Shown here in pieces: positions 41,606 to 49,090 of a stretch of 64,000 nt of DNA (the first letter of the stretch is position 1; every line of letters starts with the position of its first letter). The notes under the pieces were generated by a model. That model was not told the DNA's origin and ran no database searches. It saw only the letters and a program-made list of their open reading frames with translations. The translations under genes were made by a program, and so were the position numbers. Source of the DNA: Paraflavitalea pollutisoli (lineage in GTDB: Bacteria; Bacteroidota; Bacteroidia; Chitinophagales; Chitinophagaceae); contig NZ_JARKMX010000001.1 of NCBI RefSeq assembly GCF_029360705.1, forward strand, positions 124,001 to 188,000, in the 5' to 3' direction.

Positions 41606-42913
41606 TTAGTCGAAATTGAGTGATGTAATCTCGGAAGTGAATGTGGTATTGAAATTTACCAGCGAGTCGAAACGCAGGTTATTCACTTTGAAATCGAGTT
41701 TATTGAACTTGTGCTTCCAAACGGTGACAATATCTTCTATTCGCTGGCGGATCGCGTCATCATCAAACTCATTGGATGCCGCATCATAATATCGGGCTGT
41801 AAAGCCAAGCGCCGCAAAATAGTCGCCGTGATTCACCTGCATAAACAGCCTGAAAAGGTCGCTTAATGGCTTAGGCAGACTATAGGAATTCTGGCAGTAG
41901 GAGAACCCGTATTCCAGGATCGTGTTGGCGATCATGGGATATTGGTTGTCGCGGTACCACAGCATATTGCCTGCGGCCGCGTTGATGGAGTCGATCACCG
42001 CCTTATGGTTCTGGGGCGCAACAATCGAGAAAGTATGCTTTGAGCGAAAGAAATAAGGGAATACATCTTCTCTGGCTTTGGCGGCGACTTTCCGGTAAGC
42101 CTCTATCATCGTCTGATTTTTCTCTGTCGTTTGCTTGTCATCTTTCCGGAAATAGATATCGATGATCTTTTCCAATTCCAGCTGCAGTTTCCCCTCCGGG
42201 CTTAGCAGGTAGTCGATGCGAAAAGCGAGGGTGAGCAGATAATAAGAGATACCACCGGCAAATTTATCTGCATCGAGGCTTGCTATATAATCGAGGGTAT
42301 TTGTAATCCATTTAATCAGGTAGGTGTACCTAACCTCCTTCTCCTGATCGGACATCTCTTTTACGTGATCGGTATCGATGGTTTGCAGGGAAGTAAACTC
42401 CTGTACCAGCAGGTCATCGAGTTTATCTGCCTTGATCGCCAGTTCCTTCAGCCCATAATACAGTTTATTGGGATTGGCCGAGCGGATATTGCTATCGAAG
42501 CGCATACACAAGCGGTCGCCATCGAGTGCATAGCGGCTGTAGTACAGATTGAAGTTCATTTCAAGGAGCCTGCGCATCACAGGCACGCTGGGCTGCGCCA
42601 TTTTAGCGAGTGTGACTTCAGCGACTACGCGGTCCTGGTTGAATGTTCCGCGCACGATTTTAGAGCCCTGGTACAGATGGAAGCGTCCTTCTGAGCCATT
42701 TCGCTCCAATACGACATTCTGCTCTGCTTCATCACGCAGGTAATCGAAAAATGCGTCAATGCTTTCCGGATATTGTTGTTTTTTGAACAGGTCATCTGCT
42801 ACCGTCCACCGATCTACTTTTTCTACCGTTTTGTTGTTGTCAGAATACCGGCCTAATGGAATAACAGGGTCATCTGCTTTCTTTTTACCCCAGCCAAAAA
42901 GTTTATCGAACAT
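41606..42913 (-). CDS. Hypothetical protein with YbjN/chaperone-like region, partner of the protease
   Basis: The 435-residue soluble product is not firmly recognised. The N-terminal segment (about 30-190) has a YbjN/CesT-like pattern (WTVADDLFKKQQYPESIDAF, VVAEVTLAKMAQPSVPVMRR, MNFNLYYSRYALDGDRLCMR). The remainder is largely helical. It begins with FDKLFGWGKKKADD, a short amphipathic head that may contact membrane. It is upstream of and nearly contiguous with the HtrA-like gene, so the two likely form one system. Confidence 0.7.
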   Translation of the reverse strand: MFDKLFGWGKKKADDPVIPLGRYSDNNKTVEKVDRWTVADDLFKKQQYPESIDAFFDYLRDEAEQNVVLERNGSEGRFHLYQGSKIVRGTFNQDRVVAEVTLAKMAQPSVPVMRRLLEMNFNLYYSRYALDGDRLCMRFDSNIRSANPNKLYYGLKELAIKADKLDDLLVQEFTSLQTIDTDHVKEMSDQEKEVRYTYLIKWITNTLDYIASLDADKFAGGISYYLLTLAFRIDYLLSPEGKLQLELEKIIDIYFRKDDKQTTEKNQTMIEAYRKVAAKAREDVFPYFFRSKHTFSIVAPQNHKAVIDSINAAAGNMLWYRDNQYPMIANTILEYGFSYCQNSYSLPKPLSDLFRLFMQVNHGDYFAALGFTARYYDAASNEFDDDAIRQRIEDIVTVWKHKFNKLDFKVNNLRFDSLVNFNTTFTSEITSLNFD

Positions 42914-43054
42914 AAATTAGTATTTGAACCTTCCCATTTTAGTGGGCAGGCTTACGGAAATGAAGGTATTTAATTTCGTGGCATATTTGCAATTCGCTGA
43001 GGATAATTAGTTTATTGTGCCTCCAGAGGAGAAATTTGGTTGTCTTAACCCCCT

Positions 43055-43062
43055 TATCTTTG
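43055..43062 (+). promoter_or_regulatory. -7 box at the suhB start
   Basis: TATCTTTG matches TAnnTTTG and ends 4 nt before the suhB ATG, so transcription would begin at or next to the start codon. A TTTG lies 16 bp upstream of it (43035-43038), shorter than the 20-bp norm. Confidence 0.45.
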
Positions 43063-43066
43063 CGGG

Positions 43067-43843
43067 ATGCTAAAAGAAACACTCATCAACGCCACTGAGG
43101 CCGGCGCCCAGGTGATCCAGCACTACTTCAACAATAAAAACCTGCAAATCAGCAATAAAGAAGGTGTCAACAACCTGGTTACCGAGGCCGACCATGCATC
43201 GGAAAAGGCTATTATCGAGATCATTAAACTGGCCTTTCCTGATCATTTCATCGTCAGTGAGGAAGTTGGTGAGATTGTTATGGACAGCGAATACAAATGG
43301 ATCATCGACCCGATCGATGGTACGGTGAATTACGCGCATGGTATCCCGCTCTGCTGTATTTCCATTGGACTGGAAAAAGCAGGTAATATGATCATGGGAG
43401 TCGTATACAACCCTTTCCTGAAAGAGTTTTTCTTTGCGGAACGTGGCCAGGGCGCTACCCTGAATGGTCAACCTATACAGGTGAGTAACGAGACGTCGGT
43501 CAGCAAAGCCTGCCTGGTAACCGGTTTCCCTTATACTTATATCAATCAACCCAACGGACCGGTAGAAGTATTCAGCCGGTTTATTCGCCAGGGTATTCCT
43601 GTGCGCCGTCTCGGATCTGCCGCGATCGATCTTTGCTGGGTGGCGGCTGGCCGGTTTGATGGATTCTATGAGCATAAGTTACAGGCCTGGGATAGTGCCG
43701 CGGGCTTTTTGATGGTGGAAGAAGCTGGCGGTAAAGTGACTGATTTTAAAGGTGACCATTATTCGCCCTATCAACCGCATTTGGTGGCGACCAATGGAAA
43801 GATCCATGACGAGATCCTGCTTTGGATCAACGACAAATTGTAA
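43067..43843 (+). CDS. suhB: Inositol monophosphatase family protein
   Basis: The 258-residue protein has the Mg-dependent phosphatase motifs: SEEVGEIV (metal-binding Glu), IIDPIDGTVNYAHGIP and QAWDSAAGFLMVEEAGG. It would hydrolyse inositol-1-phosphate or a related sugar phosphate, and SuhB homologues can also act on RNA polymerase complexes. It precedes thiL by 43 bp on the same strand. Confidence 0.93.
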   Translation: MLKETLINATEAGAQVIQHYFNNKNLQISNKEGVNNLVTEADHASEKAIIEIIKLAFPDHFIVSEEVGEIVMDSEYKWIIDPIDGTVNYAHGIPLCCISIGLEKAGNMIMGVVYNPFLKEFFFAERGQGATLNGQPIQVSNETSVSKACLVTGFPYTYINQPNGPVEVFSRFIRQGIPVRRLGSAAIDLCWVAAGRFDGFYEHKLQAWDSAAGFLMVEEAGGKVTDFKGDHYSPYQPHLVATNGKIHDEILLWINDKL

Positions 43844-43886
43844 TAACTTACTGGTTTTGAAGGCCTTCACATAAAGCCAATCGTAT

Positions 43887-44921
43887 ATGAGCGAAAGAAC
43901 TGAAATCAATGACCTGGGTGAGTTCGGATTGATCGATCACCTTACTAAAAATATCGAGCTTCAAAATGTATCGTCCTTATTGGGTGTGGGCGATGATGCT
44001 GCTGTAATAGATCATTTTGGCAAACAGACAGTGGTTTCTACCGATATGCTGGTAGAAGGGGTACATTTTGACCTGGCCTATACGCCGTTGAAACACCTGG
44101 GTTATAAGAGCGTCATCGTGAACCTGAGCGATATCTATGCGATGAATGCAACGCCTACGCAGATCACCATGAGTATCGCTTTCAGCAATCGCTTTCCCAT
44201 CGAAGCCCTGGAAGAGTTTTATGAGGGCGTGTATGCTGCTTGCGAGAAATACGGCGTGGACCTTATCGGCGGGGATACCTGTACCTCCCAGAAAGGATTT
44301 ATCATCTCCGTTACAGCCATTGGCGAGGTAACACCCGATACCTATGTAAAAAGGAGTACTGCGCAAAAGGGCGACCTGATATGCTGCAGCGGGGACCTGG
44401 GTGCTGCCTATGTGGGCCTGCTTTTCCTGGAACGCGAAAAGGGCATTTACCTTGAAAATCCCAAAATACAGCCCGATCTGGAGGGAGAATCTTATGTGAT
44501 CGGCCGTTTGCTGAAACCGGAAGCCAGAAAAGAGACCATTGAATTTCTGGCCGAAAACAATATCAGACCCACCGCTATGATGGATATCAGTGATGGGCTG
44601 AGCTCCGAGATCCTGCACATTTGCCAGGACAGCAACCTCGGTTGCCGGTTATACGAAGAAAAAATACCCATTGCGGAGGAAATGAAGCGGGCCGCCTTTA
44701 AATTTGAGATCGACCCAACGGCTTGTGCGCTGAGTGGTGGAGAAGACTACGAACTGCTGTTTACCCTGTCACAATCTGATTACGAAAAACTCGTTCTTAA
44801 TGAACAGATCAGCGTGATCGGTTATATGACAGAGGCTTCGGAAGGAACCAAGATCATTACTAAAGGAGGCGGACTGCACGATATAACTGCCCAGGGCTGG
44901 AACGCATTTAAGAATACCTGA
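43887..44921 (+). CDS. thiL: Thiamine-monophosphate kinase
   Basis: ThiL phosphorylates thiamine phosphate to thiamine diphosphate with ATP. The 344 residues contain LGEFGLIDHLT, GVGDDAAVIDHFGKQTVVST, DMLVEGVHFDLAYTPLKHLG, the GGDTCTS metal site, MDISDGLSSEIL and SGGEDYELLFTL, all PurM/ThiL-fold signatures. No other thiamine gene is nearby, and it may be co-transcribed with suhB. Confidence 0.96.
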   Translation: MSERTEINDLGEFGLIDHLTKNIELQNVSSLLGVGDDAAVIDHFGKQTVVSTDMLVEGVHFDLAYTPLKHLGYKSVIVNLSDIYAMNATPTQITMSIAFSNRFPIEALEEFYEGVYAACEKYGVDLIGGDTCTSQKGFIISVTAIGEVTPDTYVKRSTAQKGDLICCSGDLGAAYVGLLFLEREKGIYLENPKIQPDLEGESYVIGRLLKPEARKETIEFLAENNIRPTAMMDISDGLSSEILHICQDSNLGCRLYEEKIPIAEEMKRAAFKFEIDPTACALSGGEDYELLFTLSQSDYEKLVLNEQISVIGYMTEASEGTKIITKGGGLHDITAQGWNAFKNT

Positions 44922-44938
44922 GTCTAAACGGTTATTGC

Positions 44939-46450
44939 ATGAGGCAACGGCTTACCGGCATTGTGGTGGTCCTTTCAGCTATATTTTCCGTAGGATGTGC
45001 TTCTTCCCGGAAGCCATTCAATCCTGATAGAAAGATGGCAGCCGATCAATTGCGGCAGGACTATCACTATTTCCGCAACATTCTGGAAGAATCGCACCCC
45101 AGCCTGTACTGGTTTACCACAAAGGACAGTATGGATCGATATTTCGACGCCGGCCTGGCTTCGATCACCGATTCTTTGACCGAACCGCAGTTCAGGAACC
45201 TGCTTTCCTATATTACGGAGAAAATTCACTGCGGCCATACCACGGTGCGTTTTTCCAAAAAATATAGTGATTACCTGGATACTGCCCGGTTACCAGTATT
45301 TCCACTGCACCTCAAAGTGTGGCCCGATAGCATGTCGGTGATCACCAACCTCAACCGCAAGGATGTAGTATTGAAACGGGGCACTGTTGTTACGGGTGTC
45401 AATGGCAGGACGGCGGCTCAGCTTACTGATACGCTTTTCAACTATATCTCTGGTGATGGACATATCTTGTCTGGTAAATACCAGGTGCTGAGCAACCGGG
45501 GTAGTTTCGGCAGCTTGTACCGCAATGTGCTGGGTCTTACTGATCAGTTTTCCATTACCTACCGCGACACTGATGGCAATGAACGGGAAACCGTCATCCC
45601 CGTCTACGATCCCCGTGCTGATACGCTAAACCGTCCTCCCACGCCGGCAAAGCCCGCTGGCAGGCAACCAAGATCTGCCCCACAACCACCCATGCTGAAT
45701 GCGGTGAGAAATATCCAGATCGATACCACGTTGAATTCCGCTTATATGACGATCAATACCTTTTCCCGCGGTAACAGGTTGCGCGGATTCTTCCGACGGT
45801 CGTTCCGGGAGATGAAAGAACGGAATATCCGTTACCTGGTGATCGATGTTCGTTCAAATGGTGGTGGAGATGCCGGAATTTCAACAAAACTGACCCGGTA
45901 TATTGCCAAAAAGTCCTTTAAGCTTGCAGACTCCCTGTACACACCCAGCAGAAAAAGCCACTACACTAAATATATCCAATGGCAACCGGCCTACTGGCTC
46001 ATGATGCAGTTTGTGACGAGTAAGCATAAAGATGGCCTTTATCATTTCGGTTATTTTGAGCGACATGTGTTCAAACCGAAAAAAAAGAACCATTTTGACG
46101 GAGAAGTGTACATCATCACGGGCGGAAACTCCTTCTCTGCCACCACGATGTTTGCTGCTGCCGTGCAAGGACAGGATAACGTAAAAGTTGTTGGTGAAGA
46201 AACCGGGGGAGGTGCTTATGGTAATTCTGCCTGGATGATCCCCGACGTAACCCTTCCTAATTCTGGTGTACGTTTTCGCCTGCCCAGATTCAGGTTGGTG
46301 ATGAATAAAGACCTGGTAAAAGAAGGCCGTGGTATTATGCCTGACATTGAAGCTGCTCCTACGATCGAGACCATTCGCCAGGGTGTCGATCCCAAGATTG
46401 ATACAGTTCGAAAGATCATCATGCAGAAAGCAGGTTTAGCACATCAATAG
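44939..46450 (+). CDS. S41-family tail-specific peptidase, lipoprotein
   Basis: The 503-residue product has an SPII signal (VLSAIFSVGCASS) and an N-terminal helical domain. A PDZ-like central part follows (VVLKRGTVVTGVNGRTAAQL), then a C-terminal protease domain: YLVIDVRSNGGGDAGISTKL, then VYIITGGNSFSATTMFAAAV with the nucleophile Ser, and VVGEETGGGAYGNSAWMIP. The GNSFSA strand-loop is the S41 nucleophile site. It should degrade peptides in the periplasm. It starts 17 bp after thiL. Confidence 0.88.
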   Translation: MRQRLTGIVVVLSAIFSVGCASSRKPFNPDRKMAADQLRQDYHYFRNILEESHPSLYWFTTKDSMDRYFDAGLASITDSLTEPQFRNLLSYITEKIHCGHTTVRFSKKYSDYLDTARLPVFPLHLKVWPDSMSVITNLNRKDVVLKRGTVVTGVNGRTAAQLTDTLFNYISGDGHILSGKYQVLSNRGSFGSLYRNVLGLTDQFSITYRDTDGNERETVIPVYDPRADTLNRPPTPAKPAGRQPRSAPQPPMLNAVRNIQIDTTLNSAYMTINTFSRGNRLRGFFRRSFREMKERNIRYLVIDVRSNGGGDAGISTKLTRYIAKKSFKLADSLYTPSRKSHYTKYIQWQPAYWLMMQFVTSKHKDGLYHFGYFERHVFKPKKKNHFDGEVYIITGGNSFSATTMFAAAVQGQDNVKVVGEETGGGAYGNSAWMIPDVTLPNSGVRFRLPRFRLVMNKDLVKEGRGIMPDIEAAPTIETIRQGVDPKIDTVRKIIMQKAGLAHQ

Positions 46451-46506
46451 CGTGTGCGGAATTCAGTATTCCTATAGATATTAGTGGGTAGAACTGCCTA
46501 TTCTCC

Positions 46507-47607
46507 TTAGTGGGTAATTACATTTTGCACCTCCAAGACCTCGTTAAACACCACCATATTGGCCTGGTAGCCTTTGGCAATCAGGCCCATTTTTTTACCG
46601 TCCAGTAACCGGGCCGGAAATGTCGATCCCATTCGCAGGGCGGTGTCCAATGGAATGCCAACGTGCTCCACCCCATTCTTCACACATTGGATCATCGACA
46701 GCGCAGACCCTGAAAGCGTACCGTCGGGCAGGGCATAATGATCGCCCTTAAATATATGCTGGTATTCGCCGGATCTCGTCTCTGCCACCGCATCTGTGAT
46801 AAAGAACAATCTTTCCTGCATGATCGTATGCGCAATCTTTACTGCTGCATAATCCACATGGATTCCATCACACACAATGCTGCTCATAGCCTTTGGGTGG
46901 TTGAAAACAGCACCTACCATACCGGGTTCACGATGCTGAAAAGGCGACATGGCATTGAATAAGTGTGTAGCAGCAGGAATACCCTGGGCAAATCCTGCGG
47001 ATGCCTGTTGGTAAGTGGCGTTTGAGTGACCCGCAGATACAATGATCCCATTATCGATCAACATTTGAATGACTGCCGGATCGCATTGCTCGGGGGCGAG
47101 GGTGATCATCTTAAAAATACCATTGCCCCGGTCGATCAGGAGTTGTACTTCTTCTACCGTAGGCACCTTAATGCACTCCAGCAGGTGGGCTCCGCGTTTT
47201 TTGGGGTTCATATAAGGACCTTCCAGGTGTACGCCCAATAATCCTTTTCCCCCTTGTTGCTGGTACGCCCACGCAACTTCCATGCCTTTGAGAAATTTGT
47301 CGATGGTATTGGTTGCCATGGTGAGCATGAAATGGCTGCAACCGCCAGACAGGCAATATTCATAAGTTGCCTTTATCGCTTCGAAGGTGATCTCCTGAGA
47401 GAATAATTTTCCATTGCCCCCATAAATCTGCAGGTCCATGAAGGCTGGTGCCAGTTGCTGTCCCTGCAGATCTTTTATCGAATAGTGTGCAGGTATTGCC
47501 TGGTCGGGAACCAGGTCTTCGATGATACCATCGTTGACGAGAACAGCTTTCCCTGTTTCTACAGATTGACCGGTATAGATGCGTGCGTTGGTATAGGCAA
47601 TAGACAT
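46507..47607 (-). CDS. nagA: N-acetylglucosamine-6-phosphate deacetylase
   Basis: NagA removes acetate from GlcNAc-6-P in amino-sugar recycling. The 366 residues fit the family: LAPAFMDLQIYGGNGKLF, GVHLEGPYMNPKKRGAH with the metal-binding Glu, ATHLFNAMSPFQHREPGMVG, SIVCDGIHVDYAAVKIA and FFITDAVAETRSGEYQ with the catalytic Asp. The amidohydrolase HxH pair of strand 1 is replaced by QxY (DLQIYGG), as in single-metal NagA enzymes. The omega-amidase-like gene lies 18 bp upstream on the same strand. Confidence 0.93.
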   Translation of the reverse strand: MSIAYTNARIYTGQSVETGKAVLVNDGIIEDLVPDQAIPAHYSIKDLQGQQLAPAFMDLQIYGGNGKLFSQEITFEAIKATYEYCLSGGCSHFMLTMATNTIDKFLKGMEVAWAYQQQGGKGLLGVHLEGPYMNPKKRGAHLLECIKVPTVEEVQLLIDRGNGIFKMITLAPEQCDPAVIQMLIDNGIIVSAGHSNATYQQASAGFAQGIPAATHLFNAMSPFQHREPGMVGAVFNHPKAMSSIVCDGIHVDYAAVKIAHTIMQERLFFITDAVAETRSGEYQHIFKGDHYALPDGTLSGSALSMIQCVKNGVEHVGIPLDTALRMGSTFPARLLDGKKMGLIAKGYQANMVVFNEVLEVQNVITH

Positions 47608-47625
47608 GGTAGTTCTTGTGTGGGG

Positions 47626-48438
47626 CTAGGATTGAATGATAAAGTTATCGGCATCTTCGAGAAAAGGCAATTTCGTCCTGATCTCGTTGAGCTTTTCTTT
47701 TTGCAAGGTCAGCGTGTGTATGTCTTCTTCATGGGCCTTCGTGTACAGCACTTCACCCATCGGATCTATGATCATACTATCGCCGCTATGGTAAATATCG
47801 TTGCCGTCCTTGCCGATTCGATTTACTCCCACTACATAACTTTGGTTCTCGATAGCCCTTGCCTGCAACAGTGTTTTCCATGCGTGGTTTCTCCGCTCTG
47901 GCCAATTGGCCACATAGATCATGAGATCATATTCCGGTTCCGTCTTCAATGCTTCTTCTTCTGTCAATGGTGTTGCCTGGCGGGCCCATACGGGAAAGCG
48001 CAGATCATAGCACACCAGCAAATTGATCCGCCAACCTTTTACCGAAGCAATCAACCTTTTACGACCAGGTGTATAGTGTTCATCTTCGCCGGCATAGGCA
48101 AAGAGGTGCCTTTTGTCGTAGTAGCCGAATTGACCATTTGGCAACATCCATATAAGTCTGTTATAATACTGACCGTTGTCTTCAATGATCAGGCTGCCGG
48201 TAAGGATGATCTTTTTCTGCTGCGCCACCCGTTTCATCCACGCCACGGAGTCACCCTCCATTGTCTCTGCCAGTAATTCCGGCTTCATACTAAACCCGGT
48301 GCTGAACATTTCGGGCAACACTACGACTTCAGTTTTCTGGCCGATCTGGTCGATCTTCTCTTGCAGCTTTTGCAGATTCGCTGCCTTATCCTCCCAGTGA
48401 AGGGAGGTTTGTATGGTGGTAATGGTAAGTGTAGACAT
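47626..48438 (-). CDS. Carbon-nitrogen hydrolase, omega-amidase (YafV/Nit2) type
   Basis: The 270-residue nitrilase-fold protein has the Glu-Lys-Cys triad in VVVLPEMFSTGFSM, YDKRHLFAYAGE and INLLVCYDLRFPVWAR. The closest known function is the omega-amidase that hydrolyses 2-oxoglutaramate or 2-oxosuccinamate in methionine or asparagine repair. The ATG at 48438 is chosen over an 11-codon longer frame. Confidence 0.9.
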   Translation of the reverse strand: MSTLTITTIQTSLHWEDKAANLQKLQEKIDQIGQKTEVVVLPEMFSTGFSMKPELLAETMEGDSVAWMKRVAQQKKIILTGSLIIEDNGQYYNRLIWMLPNGQFGYYDKRHLFAYAGEDEHYTPGRKRLIASVKGWRINLLVCYDLRFPVWARQATPLTEEEALKTEPEYDLMIYVANWPERRNHAWKTLLQARAIENQSYVVGVNRIGKDGNDIYHSGDSMIIDPMGEVLYTKAHEEDIHTLTLQKEKLNEIRTKLPFLEDADNFIIQS

Positions 48439-48535
48439 CTTTATTTGCAATTCGGTATGTAAAAATAACATTCCAGCCGTAAGCCGACGCGTTGCCTGAT
48501 TTCGGGCTTTAATTTCATCCTCTATTCAGATCACA

Positions 48536-49087
48536 ATGGCTTATAAGGGAAAAATACTCCGCAACCAGGTGACCGGCCAGGATATTATTTTCCTGCAAAT
48601 TTCCAAAGATACCGGCGGTAGTTTGCTGGAGATGAAGTCTGTTTATAACAACCGGTCGAAAGAACCAATATCCCATTACCATCCGTACCAGGAAGAAGAC
48701 TTTCTGGTTCTTGAAGGTGAGCTCACTGTGTGCATGAACAACCGGACCAGGATCTATCGGGCGGGCGAAAGCTTTCATATACCCAGAGGAACGATCCACA
48801 GCATGTGGAATGCTTCGGAGGGTATTACCGCCATGAACTGGCAGGTAAGACCCGCTTTGCAAACCGAATACCTGTTGGAAACATCTACCGGCCTGGCAGC
48901 TGATGGTAAAACCTCCGCTGAAGGAAAGCCGGCATTGTTACAGATTGCATTGATCGGCAATCGGTATGCATCGGTTTTCCGCCTGGCAAAGCCTCCCTAT
49001 CTGCTTCAGCGGATCATTTTCACTTTGCTAACACCTTTTGCCAAAATAGCGGGATACAAATCCGTTTATCCCCAGTACTTCGACTAG
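48536..49087 (+). CDS. Cupin-domain protein
   Basis: The 183-residue product has one cupin barrel. Motif 1 is ISHYHPYQEEDFLVLEGELT with two His and the Glu of the metal site, and motif 2 is GESFHIPRGTIHSMWN. The C-terminal 60 residues add a segment that may touch the membrane (RIIFTLLTPFAKIAGYKS). The substrate is unknown. It converges on the glucosidase gene 3 bp away. Confidence 0.85.
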   Translation: MAYKGKILRNQVTGQDIIFLQISKDTGGSLLEMKSVYNNRSKEPISHYHPYQEEDFLVLEGELTVCMNNRTRIYRAGESFHIPRGTIHSMWNASEGITAMNWQVRPALQTEYLLETSTGLAADGKTSAEGKPALLQIALIGNRYASVFRLAKPPYLLQRIIFTLLTPFAKIAGYKSVYPQYFD

Positions 49088-49090
49088 TCA

